Assembly: GCA_946543465.1 (NCBI GenBank)
Contig: CAMNLR010000142.1
Location: 1-13,259, forward strand
DNA length: 13,259 nt
Source: CAG-791 sp002390025
Lineage (GTDB): Bacteria; Bacillota; Clostridia; Lachnospirales; Lachnospiraceae
Reading direction: 5' to 3'
In this document: one piece after another, positions 1 through 6,501 of the stretch
How positions within the stretch are numbered: position 1 is the stretch's first letter
Layout: each line of letters begins with the position of its first letter
Position numbers and translations under genes: made by a program
The notes under the pieces: model-generated
Database searches by the model: none
Seen by the model: the letters and a program-made list of their open reading frames with translations, nothing else
Told to the model about the DNA's origin: nothing

Positions 1-1265
1 GTCTTCGCCGCGTTCTCATAGCCGATATAGGGGTTGAGGGCGGTGACCAGCATCAGGGAATTATAGAGATTGTGGTGCATCTTTTCCTTGTCCGCCTTGA
101 TTCCGACGGCGCAATTGTTCCTGAAGGAAGTGATGGACTCGGAAAGGAGCCTCACAGACTGCAGGAAGTTGTAGGCGATCACAGGCATGAAGACATTCAG
201 TTCAAAATTGCCCTGAGATGCCGCAAAGCCGATGGCAGCGTCGTTGCCCATGACCTGAACGGCCACCATCGTGACCTGCTCGCACTGAGTCGGATTGACC
301 TTGCCGGGCATGATCGAACTTCCCGGCTCGTTCTCGGGGATACGGATCTCGCCCAGTCCGCAGCGGGGGCCGCTGGCAAGCCAGCGGACGTCATTGGCGA
401 TCTTCAACATATCAGCAGCCATGGCCTTCACCGCGCCGTGGGCAAACACAATCTCGTCCTTGGACGTCAAGGCATGATATTTATTGGGTGCTGTCACAAA
501 GGTTTTGCCTGTAAGGGCGGAGATCTCCTCGGCAACCTTTTCCGAGAAGCCTGCCGGCGCGTTCAGTCCGGTACCGACGGCCGTGCCGCCCAGAGCCAGC
601 TCGGACAGGGGCTTTATTGACAGGCGGACGAGCTCAACATCTCTCTCAAGAGAGCTGCGCCAGCCGCTGATCTCCTGGGCGAAACTGATCGGAACCGCAT
701 CCTGCAGGTGGGTCCTGCCGCTCTTGACGATGCCTTCGTTTTCTGCCTCCAGAGTGCGGAAAGTCCCGATGAGTCCCTCTGCCGCAGGAATCAGACAGTC
801 CTCGAGGACAGTCACTGCCGAGATGTGCATGGCTGTCGGGAAGGTGTCGTTTGAAGACTGGCTCATATTGATATCGTCGTTGGGATGGCAGAGCTTTTCC
901 CCCGCGATCTCATTGGCGCGGTTGGCAATGACCTCATTCGCGTTCATATTGGACTGGGTTCCGGAGCCAGTCTGCCAGACCACCAGGGGGAAATGCGCAT
1001 TCAGCGTACCTGCGATCACTTCGTCCGCCGCCCTGCAGATCGCTTCCAGCTTCCGGGCTGTCATCTTCTCCGGTTTCAGTGCATGATTGGCACGCGCCGA
1101 TGCCTTCTTCAAAATTCCAAATGCTCTAATGATCTCCTTCGGCATAGTCTCGATACCGACGCCGATGGGAAAGTTTCCGCGGCTCCGCTCTGTCTGGGCT
1201 GCCCAGTATTTATCCGCAGGTACTCTGACCTCGCCCATTGAATCATGTTCGATCCTGTATTCCAT
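1..1265 (-). CDS. fumC: Class II fumarate hydratase, 3' end cut by window edge
   Basis: Class II fumarase, which interconverts fumarate and L-malate in the cytoplasm. About 421 residues are visible; the family is usually near 460, so about 40 C-terminal residues lie outside the window. I translated the minus strand by eye. TGSGTQSNMNANEV lies at about residues 99-112, HPNDDINMSQSSNDTFPT at about 127-144, the catalytic-His segment GRTHLQD at about 183-189 (His186), and the fumarase/aspartase signature GSSIMPGKVN at about 315-324, with the catalytic Ser in the mobile loop. The continuation KVNPTQCE and the TGSGTQ segment favour fumarase over aspartate ammonia-lyase, which normally has KVNPVIPE. 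The ATG at 1265 has an AGGAGAGG ribosome site 8-9 nt upstream. The gene is divergent from fruK. Nothing looks damaged in the visible part. Confidence 0.95.
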   Translation of the reverse strand, partial: MEYRIEHDSMGEVRVPADKYWAAQTERSRGNFPIGVGIETMPKEIIRAFGILKKASARANHALKPEKMTARKLEAICRAADEVIAGTLNAHFPLVVWQTGSGTQSNMNANEVIANRANEIAGEKLCHPNDDINMSQSSNDTFPTAMHISAVTVLEDCLIPAAEGLIGTFRTLEAENEGIVKSGRTHLQDAVPISFAQEISGWRSSLERDVELVRLSIKPLSELALGGTAVGTGLNAPAGFSEKVAEEISALTGKTFVTAPNKYHALTSKDEIVFAHGAVKAMAADMLKIANDVRWLASGPRCGLGEIRIPENEPGSSIMPGKVNPTQCEQVTMVAVQVMGNDAAIGFAASQGNFELNVFMPVIAYNFLQSVRLLSESITSFRNNCAVGIKADKEKMHHNLYNSLMLVTALNPYIGYENAAK

Positions 1266-1309
1266 TCTTTGTCCTCTCCTGGTGAAAAAAACTGAAAAAT
1301 GTCCGCAAA

Positions 1310-1337
1310 TGCCCGAGCGGGCACGACGCTCCCGGGC
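1310..1337 (-). promoter_or_regulatory. Inverted repeats in the fumC leader
   Basis: TGCCCG-AG-CGGGCA (1310-1323) is a perfect dyad. The same left arm can instead pair with the downstream CGCT/CGGGC (1327-1337), giving a 9-bp stem with a two-base bulge. Plus-strand T's follow (TTTTTCTT, 1338-1345), but no plus-strand gene ends here, so it does not look like an ordinary terminator. It lies in the presumed 5' UTR of fumC and could be an operator or a leader structure. Confidence 0.35.
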
Positions 1338-1354
1338 TTTTTCTTGCTGTTTTC

Positions 1355-1360
1355 ATCATA
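1355..1360 (-). promoter_or_regulatory. Candidate -10 box for fumC
   Basis: The minus strand reads TATGAT here, about 90 bp upstream of the fumC ATG. No good -35 hexamer lies 16-18 bp further upstream, so this is only a tentative promoter assignment. Confidence 0.3.
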
Positions 1361-1504
1361 ACACATCCTGACACATGTATGCTATGAAACTCTCTTTCCC
1401 GGAATTTTTCCCATTATTTTTTTCCACATAACAGTTTTTAAATGAATTTGACCGTTTATGATTGTATTTTCACGAATTTCTGCTGAAAAAATGAAAGAAA
1501 TTGC

Positions 1505-1533
1505 TTGATTTTGACTGATTTTGGATGTACAAT
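1505..1533 (+). promoter_or_regulatory. Sigma-A-type promoter of fruK-fruA
   Basis: TTGATT (1505-1510), a 17-bp spacer and TACAAT (1528-1533) lie 30 bp upstream of the fruK ATG, with transcription expected to start near 1540. The promoter contains two direct copies of TGATTTTG, at 1506-1513 and 1517-1524. They are 11 bp apart, about one helical turn, and overlap the -35 box and spacer, which suits repressor binding sites. Confidence 0.7.
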
Positions 1534-1562
1534 AGAATCACTCAAGGAAAGGAGGTCAACGA

Positions 1563-2471
1563 ATGATCTACACAGTAACATTCAATCCTTCGCTGGACTA
1601 CATCGTTTCTGTTCCGAATTTCGAACTTGGAAAGACGAACCGGACAGTCTATGAGCAGATGCTTGCCGGCGGAAAGGGCATTAATGTGACCACTGTCCTC
1701 AGAAATCTTGGCATTGACAGCACAGCTCTCGGATTCGTCGCAGGCTTTACCGGTGACGAGCTGATCCGCAGGATGAATGAGATGGGTCTGAAAAACGACT
1801 TCATCCGCATCGGGAACGGCTTCTCCAGAATCAACCTGAAGCTGAAAGATGTCGACGGAACCGAGATCAACGGCATGGGACCCGTTATTGATCAGGCCGG
1901 ACAGGATGCTCTGATGGCAAAGCTCAACACGCTCAAAGAGGGAGACACGCTTGTACTTGCAGGCAGCATTCCTGAGAGCATGCCCGGAACCATCTATTCC
2001 AACATTCTCGAGGCGCTGCAGGGCCGCGGAATCCGTTTTGTCGTCGACGCGACAAAGGATCTTCTCCTCAACGTCCTGCAGTATCACCCCTTCCTGATCA
2101 AACCCAATCATCACGAAATCGGTGAGATCTTCGGTGTGAAGCTCGAGACCAGAGAATCCGTTGTCCCCTATGCGAAAAAGCTCCAGGAAATGGGTGCTGT
2201 CAACGTACTGGTATCCATGTCCGGCATGGGCGCAGTACTTCTGGACGAGAACGGCGATGTCCACTCACTTCCCGCTCCTAAGGGTCAGCTCGTCAATGCT
2301 GTCGGCGCAGGCGATTCCATGGTCGCAGGTTTCCTGACAGGCTGGGAAGAGAAGCATGAGTATGAACATGCTTTCCGCATGGGCGTAGCGACCGGCAGTG
2401 CCAGCGCCTTCTCGGATCTGCTTGCCACCAGAGAAGAAGTCATGGATGTCTACGGACGTCTCGACGGATAA
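1563..2471 (+). CDS. fruK: 1-phosphofructokinase (PfkB/ribokinase family)
   Basis: Cytoplasmic kinase that phosphorylates fructose-1-phosphate, the product of PTS fructose uptake, to fructose-1,6-bisphosphate. It has 302 residues, the usual FruK length. The N-terminal FNPSLDYIV and the sugar-binding GGKGIN motif (residues 36-41) are typical. The C-terminal PfkB signature VNAVGAGDSMVAGF carries the GAGD anion hole at 248-251, with Asp251 as the expected catalytic base. The ATG has a near-perfect ribosome site, AAAGGAGGT, 6 nt upstream. It is the first gene of a two-gene operon with fruA, 166 nt away. PfkB relatives such as tagatose-6-phosphate kinase are the alternative, but the adjacent PTS gene settles the assignment. 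Codon choice is strongly biased, which suggests high expression. Confidence 0.95.
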   Translation: MIYTVTFNPSLDYIVSVPNFELGKTNRTVYEQMLAGGKGINVTTVLRNLGIDSTALGFVAGFTGDELIRRMNEMGLKNDFIRIGNGFSRINLKLKDVDGTEINGMGPVIDQAGQDALMAKLNTLKEGDTLVLAGSIPESMPGTIYSNILEALQGRGIRFVVDATKDLLLNVLQYHPFLIKPNHHEIGEIFGVKLETRESVVPYAKKLQEMGAVNVLVSMSGMGAVLLDENGDVHSLPAPKGQLVNAVGAGDSMVAGFLTGWEEKHEYEHAFRMGVATGSASAFSDLLATREEVMDVYGRLDG

Positions 2472-2601
2472 AAGCTCTGACGGAAAGCATGCCGGAAAGC
2501 GGCAGCAGTCGGACAAGACACTCGGACAGAACAACAACATAAAGGGAGACATAACCGGACAATTCGAGTACAGCCTGTACACGGACAAACGGAATGTCAT
2601 A

Positions 2602-2631
2602 TTTACACACAGCAATTCGTGTAAAAGGAGG
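2602..2631 (+). promoter_or_regulatory. Hairpin abutting the fruA ribosome binding site
   Basis: TTTACAC (2602-2608) and GTGTAAA (2619-2625) form a perfect 7-bp inverted repeat with a 10-nt loop. The 3' arm runs into the fruA ribosome site AAAGGAGG (2624-2631), so a folded message could limit ribosome access, protect a processed 5' end, or mark an operator. The rest of the 166-nt fruK-fruA spacer holds a short dyad (GTACAG-C-CTGTAC) but no terminator with a T-run. Confidence 0.4.
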
Positions 2632-2637
2632 AATTAC

Positions 2638-4563
2638 ATGCGTATTACTGATTTGCTCGACAGACGGAGTATTGATCTGAACGGCACACCGAAGAAAAAA
2701 GAGGAAGCACTGGACCAGATGGTCGCCCTCATGGCCAAGAGCGAAAAGATCCGTGATCTGGACGCTTACCGCGCAGAAGTTTACCGCAGAGAGGAAGAGT
2801 CCACCACCGGTATCGGCGACGGCCTCGCAATCCCTCACGGCAAATGCGATGCAGTCATCAAACCCGGCCTCGCAGCCATGGTCGTCAAGGACGGCGTAGA
2901 GTATGATTCCCTGGACGGCGAGCCTGTCAACCTGATCTTCCTGATCGCGGCTCCCAATACCAAGGACAATGTTCACCTGGACGTGCTCAGCAAACTTTCC
3001 CGTCTGCTCATGGATGAGCAGTTCAGCGAGGACCTGAAGAACGCAAAGGATGTGGACGAATTCCTCGCCGTTATCGACGCAGCAGACGCCAAGGACGAGA
3101 TGGTCGAAAACGGCGCTCCCCAGGTCATGGCAGCCCTCGCGGACGACGCCTGCAAGATCTGCGCTGTTACATCCTGCCCCACCGGCATTGCACACACATA
3201 TATGGCCGCAGAAGGTATCGAGAAAGCCGCCAAGGCGGCAGGCTGCTGGGTCAAGGTCGAGACCAGAGGCTCCGGCGGTGCCAAGAATGTCCTTACTGAC
3301 AAGGAAATCGCGGACGCTGACTGCATCATCGTTGCGGCAGACGCAAAGGTCCCCATGGATCGTTTCCACGGCAAGAAGCTGATTGAAGTTCCTGTTTCCG
3401 ACGGTATCAGCAAAGGACCTGAACTGGTCAAGCGCGCAATGGCAGGCGATGCTCCCGTATGGAATGCAGGCAGCGCAGCAGCTGCGGCAAGCGCATCCTC
3501 CGGCCAGAAGTCTTCCGGCAGTGCAGGACACAAGATCTACGTCCAGCTGATGAACGGTGTTTCCCACATGCTTCCCTTCGTCGTCGGCGGCGGTATCCTG
3601 ATCGCTCTGGCATTCCTGATCGACGGTCTCCTGGTCGATATGAACGCACTGTCTGTAGCAGACAGAGGAAACTTCGGTTCCATCACCCCTGTCGCTGCAA
3701 CTCTGAAATCCATCGGCGGCGTGGCATTTGGCTTCATGCTTCCCGTTCTCGCAGGTTACATCGCAGAGAGTATTGCTGACAGACCCGGCCTCGCAGTCGG
3801 TTTCGTCGGCGGCATGATCGCAGCAAACGGCAAGTCCGGTTTCCTCGGCGCTCTGGTCGCAGGTTTCGTAGCCGGTTACGTTGTACTTTTCCTGCAGAAG
3901 CTCTTCAGCAACCTTCCCGAGTCCATCGAGAAGATCGCTCCCGTCCTTCTGTATCCTCTGTTCGGTATTCTGCTGACAGGCCTGATCATGATGTTCATTG
4001 TTGAACCTCCGATCGGCGCCCTGAACACCGGTCTGAACAATGCTCTGAGCAGCATGAGCGGCAGCAGCAAGCTCATCCTCGGCCTGATCCTCGGCGGCAT
4101 GATGGCCATCGACATGGGCGGCCCCTTCAACAAGGCAGCTTACGTCTTCGGTACTGCATCCATCGCAGCAGGCAACTATGACATCATGGCAGCAGTCATG
4201 ATCGGCGGTATGGTACCCCCCTGCGCAATCGCGCTGGCAACCATCCTGTTCAAGAACAAGTTCACCAAGGAAGAGAGAGAGTCCGGCCCCGTCAACTTCA
4301 TCATGGGTCTTGCATTCATCACTGAGGGCGCTATCCCCTTCGCAGCTTCCGATCCCGGCCGCGTCCTTCCTTCCTGCATCATCGGCTCCGGTATCGCAGG
4401 CGCACTCTCCATGGTCTTCGGCTGCACACTGATGGCTCCTCACGGCGGCATCTTCGTGTTCCCTGTTGTCGGCAACTGGCCTATGTACATCGTTGCACTG
4501 GTCATCGGCACCATCGTTGGCACCCTGCTTCTGGGCTTCCTCAAGAAACCTGTAGAGGAATAA
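2638..4563 (+). CDS. fruA: PTS fructose transporter, fused IIA-IIB-IIC
   Basis: Membrane permease and phosphotransferase that imports fructose and releases fructose-1-phosphate, taking phosphate from HPr. It has 641 residues, as expected for a Firmicutes FruA. Domain order: IIA (about 1-150) with the phospho-His in GLAIPHG (His67); IIB (about 174-272) with the phospho-Cys in AVTSCPTGIAHTYMA (Cys180); a 20-residue Ser/Ala/Gly linker; then a multi-span IIC (about 300-636) including MGGPFNKAAY and ITEGAIPFAA. The reading frame is open back to 2398 inside fruK, but the ATG at 2638 has an AAAAGGAGG site and begins the canonical MRITDLLD, so I start there. It has no TTA, CTA or TCA codons over its length, which leaves a long spurious antisense frame open. 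It follows fruK and ends in a terminator near 4680. Confidence 0.96.
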   Translation: MRITDLLDRRSIDLNGTPKKKEEALDQMVALMAKSEKIRDLDAYRAEVYRREEESTTGIGDGLAIPHGKCDAVIKPGLAAMVVKDGVEYDSLDGEPVNLIFLIAAPNTKDNVHLDVLSKLSRLLMDEQFSEDLKNAKDVDEFLAVIDAADAKDEMVENGAPQVMAALADDACKICAVTSCPTGIAHTYMAAEGIEKAAKAAGCWVKVETRGSGGAKNVLTDKEIADADCIIVAADAKVPMDRFHGKKLIEVPVSDGISKGPELVKRAMAGDAPVWNAGSAAAAASASSGQKSSGSAGHKIYVQLMNGVSHMLPFVVGGGILIALAFLIDGLLVDMNALSVADRGNFGSITPVAATLKSIGGVAFGFMLPVLAGYIAESIADRPGLAVGFVGGMIAANGKSGFLGALVAGFVAGYVVLFLQKLFSNLPESIEKIAPVLLYPLFGILLTGLIMMFIVEPPIGALNTGLNNALSSMSGSSKLILGLILGGMMAIDMGGPFNKAAYVFGTASIAAGNYDIMAAVMIGGMVPPCAIALATILFKNKFTKEERESGPVNFIMGLAFITEGAIPFAASDPGRVLPSCIIGSGIAGALSMVFGCTLMAPHGGIFVFPVVGNWPMYIVALVIGTIVGTLLLGFLKKPVEE

Positions 4564-4630
4564 ATCAAAACCGCAGCCGCCGCAGCGGCAAAATGCTGAA
4601 GCATAAATCAAAACTGCAGCGGCAAAATGC
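4562..4630. repeat. Imperfect direct duplication after fruA
   Basis: Two copies of AAATCAAAACYGCAG...CGGCAAAATGC start at 4562 and 4605. The first copy carries 9 extra bases. A short GCCGC-CGCA-GCGGC hairpin (4576-4589) lies in the first copy. The region starts just at the fruA stop and is A-rich, with no coding signal. Confidence 0.6.
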
Positions 4631-4679
4631 AAAAACATAAATCAGAGACATAATTCAGCAATATAATCAAGAGACAAAA

Positions 4680-4713
4680 CAGGCCTGCGGAGAGATTCTT
4701 CCCCGCAGGCCTG
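4680..4713. terminator. Terminator hairpin between fruA and the convergent lipoprotein gene
   Basis: A perfect 11-bp stem, CAGGCCTGCGG / CCGCAGGCCTG, with a 12-nt loop. The T-run is weak on the plus side (TGTATTTATG) and short on the minus side (GTTTTG). Its position between two convergent genes suggests it serves both strands. AATCAAG (4665-4671) and CTTGATT (4725-4731) could extend the stem after an interruption. Confidence 0.8.
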
Positions 4714-4724
4714 CTGTATTTATG

Positions 4725-4866
4725 CTTGATTGTTTACTGCTTAATTATTTACTGCCTTACTGTTTTCTGCATTCCTGTTTGCTTCTTTACTGTTTGCTGA
4801 CTTACTGTTTTCTGCCTTACTGTTTTCTGTTTTTACTGTTTGCTTCTTTACTGTTTGCTGCTTTAT
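4725..4866. repeat. 15-bp minisatellite, about nine to ten copies
   Basis: Degenerate tandem repeat with plus-strand consensus CTTTACTGTTTTCTG. Units start at 4725, 4740, 4755, 4770, 4785, 4800, 4815, 4830 (16 bp) and 4846; a decayed copy follows. The central units are nearly identical and the left ones diverged. It starts 11 bp after the terminator stem and ends about 65 bp before the stop of the minus-strand lipoprotein gene. The remaining 65 bp show nothing I recognise. I see no reading frame in the array. Confidence 0.9.
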
Positions 4867-4931
4867 TTGACTTTTTTAACTGATATCCGCACATTCCTGT
4901 GATGCCGGAACACGCAGGCGCCCAGGTCTCA

Positions 4932-5984
4932 TCAGTATGCAGGAATCGCCTGTGTATCATTATCAACCAGTTCCAGATACCAGTCATTCATGATCTCGTT
5001 TGCCGTATAGGTGTCATCGGTAAATTCCGCCTCATAGAAGGTCTCATAGGTTTCTCCGTCTACTTCTCTGCTCTCTCTGATGTAGTTCTGTCCTTCCTCT
5101 GCAAAGAAGAAATCATATCGTACATGGTCTCCGGGAATTTCCATGGCAATATACTCGCCGTCGGGGGCCTTCTCAATTTCCGCAAAGCTGTAAGTGACGC
5201 CCTTGATCATCCGGGTGGCATAGGGAGTGACGTCCTCGTCACCGTGTTTCAAAACACCATATTGGGCGGCTTCAAGTGTATAGTCTACGTCATCTCTGTA
5301 AGCGATCCGCGCCAAGTACTGGTCAAGCTCGGTGTTGCTGTGCTTCTCAAGGGTCAGACCTTCGTTGTCCCTGACAAAAGTCTCCGGAACTGTAGCTGCC
5401 CATTCGTTGAGTCTGCTCCACTGCTCCATATCCTTTTCAATATCCGTATATTCCTCGCGGACAAACCTTACATCCGTGGGATGGTATTTTACGTAATAAG
5501 TACCGCCCTCGGTAACTGCAAATACATCCTCGCCGGACATGTCTTCGCAGAGCTTGTCGTAGATGTGCTGCTCGTTTTCTGTTCCGATACTGAACAGCCA
5601 TCCGGCGCCCTCAATGTCTCCCTCTTGTGCCTTCTCTGCATCCACAGAGGCCTTCTCATAAACCGCGAACAGAATCCCGTTCTCATCTGCCTCGGGAGTT
5701 TCAATGATCAGGAGATCTTTGTAAGCGGCCGGAACAGACAGTGTGTACTCTTTGTTTTTGACCTTGACATCCTCTTCCGCAGCCGCGGACGCCGTAGCTG
5801 CTTCAGCTGCTGTCTCCTCTGCGGAGGCCTCTTCGGTAACTGCCTCTGCGGCTTCTTCCGATACAGCAGTCGTCTCTGCCGCGGGATTTTCCACCGGTGT
5901 ATTTACACTGGGGCTGCCGCATGCTGCAAGGCTCATGGCCAGCAGTGCCGCGGGAAGAATTGCTGAAATTATATTTCTTTTCAT
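4932..5984 (-). CDS. Putative lipoprotein with Ala/Glu-rich linker, function unknown
   Basis: A 350-residue predicted lipoprotein. Residues 1-22 are a short positive N-terminus (MKRN), a hydrophobic stretch and the lipobox LAAC, with Cys22 as the acylation site. Residues about 30-72 are a low-complexity Ala/Glu/Thr linker, probably a flexible stalk from the membrane. Residues about 73-350 look globular, acidic and rich in aromatic residues, without further membrane spans; I do not recognise the family. The ATG at 5984 has an AGGAGG site 10 nt upstream. The gene stands alone: convergent with fruA and divergent from the DeoR-family regulator, so the neighbours do not reveal its job. It could be a binding or cell-surface maintenance protein, but this is a guess. 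Confidence 0.88.
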   Translation of the reverse strand: MKRNIISAILPAALLAMSLAACGSPSVNTPVENPAAETTAVSEEAAEAVTEEASAEETAAEAATASAAAEEDVKVKNKEYTLSVPAAYKDLLIIETPEADENGILFAVYEKASVDAEKAQEGDIEGAGWLFSIGTENEQHIYDKLCEDMSGEDVFAVTEGGTYYVKYHPTDVRFVREEYTDIEKDMEQWSRLNEWAATVPETFVRDNEGLTLEKHSNTELDQYLARIAYRDDVDYTLEAAQYGVLKHGDEDVTPYATRMIKGVTYSFAEIEKAPDGEYIAMEIPGDHVRYDFFFAEEGQNYIRESREVDGETYETFYEAEFTDDTYTANEIMNDWYLELVDNDTQAIPAY

Positions 5985-6052
5985 GGCGATTGTGTTTCCT
6001 CCTGTTACTATTGTATTTGGATCGGAATATTTTTTCTGTCTTTGTGTTTTAT

Positions 6053-6081
6053 ATTGTACATCACAGTATACGCCCTGTATT
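6053..6081 (-). promoter_or_regulatory. Possible promoter of the lipoprotein gene
   Basis: On the minus strand TACAAT (6053-6058) is a good -10 box about 70 bp upstream of the ATG. The hexamer 17 bp further upstream is AATACA, which matches the -35 consensus only at its ACA end. A second TACAAT at 6010-6015 is closer to the gene but lacks a -35. Confidence 0.35.
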
Positions 6082-6140
6082 TTTATAATCCATGTTTTTT
6101 AGAAAATATTCACCTCTTGTTCTTTTTCTCATTTATTCTT

Positions 6141-6340
6141 CTTCACGGGATTTACACCCAATGAAGCGGGTTTCTTCCTTTTCGCGTGTATCCCGTGACC
6201 GAGGTCAGGGGTATTAAGTGATAAAGCGGGTTTCTTCCTTTGTGCGCAACACCCGTGACCGGAGTCAAGGGTACTACGCCATGAAGCAGGTTTCCCTTTT
6301 TGCGCATCTATCCCATGTCTGAAGACACGGGTATTGCCAC
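6141..6340. repeat. 60-bp tandem repeat with conserved hairpin
   Basis: Three full units of exactly 60 bp (6161-6220, 6221-6280, 6281-6340), preceded by a diverged partial unit (about 6141-6160). Each begins ATRAAGCRGGTTTC. Each contains CCC-n-stem-tetraloop-stem-n-GGG: TGAC-CGAG-GTCA in unit 1, TGAC-CGGA-GTCA in unit 2 and TGTC-TGAA-GACA in unit 3. The third stem pair changes from A-T to T-A with pairing kept. The array fills the spacer between the lipoprotein gene and the regulator gene; no protein frame is evident. Confidence 0.85.
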
Positions 6341-6371
6341 GATGAAGAATAAAAGCGATGAAGAATAAAAG
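6341..6371. repeat. 15-bp direct duplication
   Basis: GATGAAGAATAAAAG occurs at 6341-6355 and again at 6357-6371, separated by one C. Its GATGAAG start resembles the ATGAAGC start of the neighbouring 60-bp units, so it may be a truncated unit that duplicated. The rest of the stretch to 6501 holds a promoter and a short leader. Confidence 0.75.
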
Positions 6372-6384
6372 GCCCGGAATTTTG

Positions 6385-6413
6385 TTTCAAACCCCCGGCT
6401 TATTGTTTATAAT
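6385..6413 (+). promoter_or_regulatory. Promoter of the DeoR-family regulator
   Basis: TATAAT (6408-6413) is a perfect -10 box. TTTCAA (6385-6390) lies 17 bp upstream as a weak -35. Transcription would start near 6420, about 80 nt ahead of the ATG. Confidence 0.55.
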
Positions 6414-6501
6414 TAATAAGGATACAGAAAAAATGCACCGGCCGAAAGCAGGTTTTTGCGCTGCAATGCTGAAGAAGTGAAATATTAAAAGGAGATAGAT
6501 T

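Noticed and set aside
1..1265. Aspartate ammonia-lyase
   Set aside because: TGSGTQ and KVNPTQCE segments fit class II fumarase, not the aspartase versions of these motifs.
1542..2264. 240-codon open frame antisense to fruK
   Set aside because: In codon register with fruK and stopped at fruK's TCA codon; it has no independent start signals.
2398..2637. 80-codon upstream extension of fruA into fruK
   Set aside because: The extension has no ribosome site, overlaps fruK and is not part of the IIA domain. The ATG at 2638 has a strong site and begins the canonical sequence.
2440..4638. 732-codon open frame antisense to fruA
   Set aside because: It is in codon register with fruA and stays open because fruA lacks TTA, CTA and TCA codons. 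Its translation is Cys/His/Asp-rich and low-complexity, with no known domain, and it has no sensible ribosome site.
4899..5966. 355-codon plus-strand frame opposite the lipoprotein gene
   Set aside because: The minus-strand frame has a lipobox signal peptide and AGGAGG site. The plus-strand product is a Cys-rich shadow without domains.
6141..6371. CRISPR array
   Set aside because: The whole 60-bp unit is conserved rather than short identical repeats with unique spacers, and no cas genes are present.
6433..6480. 15-codon leader peptide MHRPKAGFCAAMLKK ahead of the regulator
   Set aside because: The possible ribosome site AAGGA would sit at the predicted transcription start, and so short a frame is expected by chance. 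Kept only as a weak possibility.
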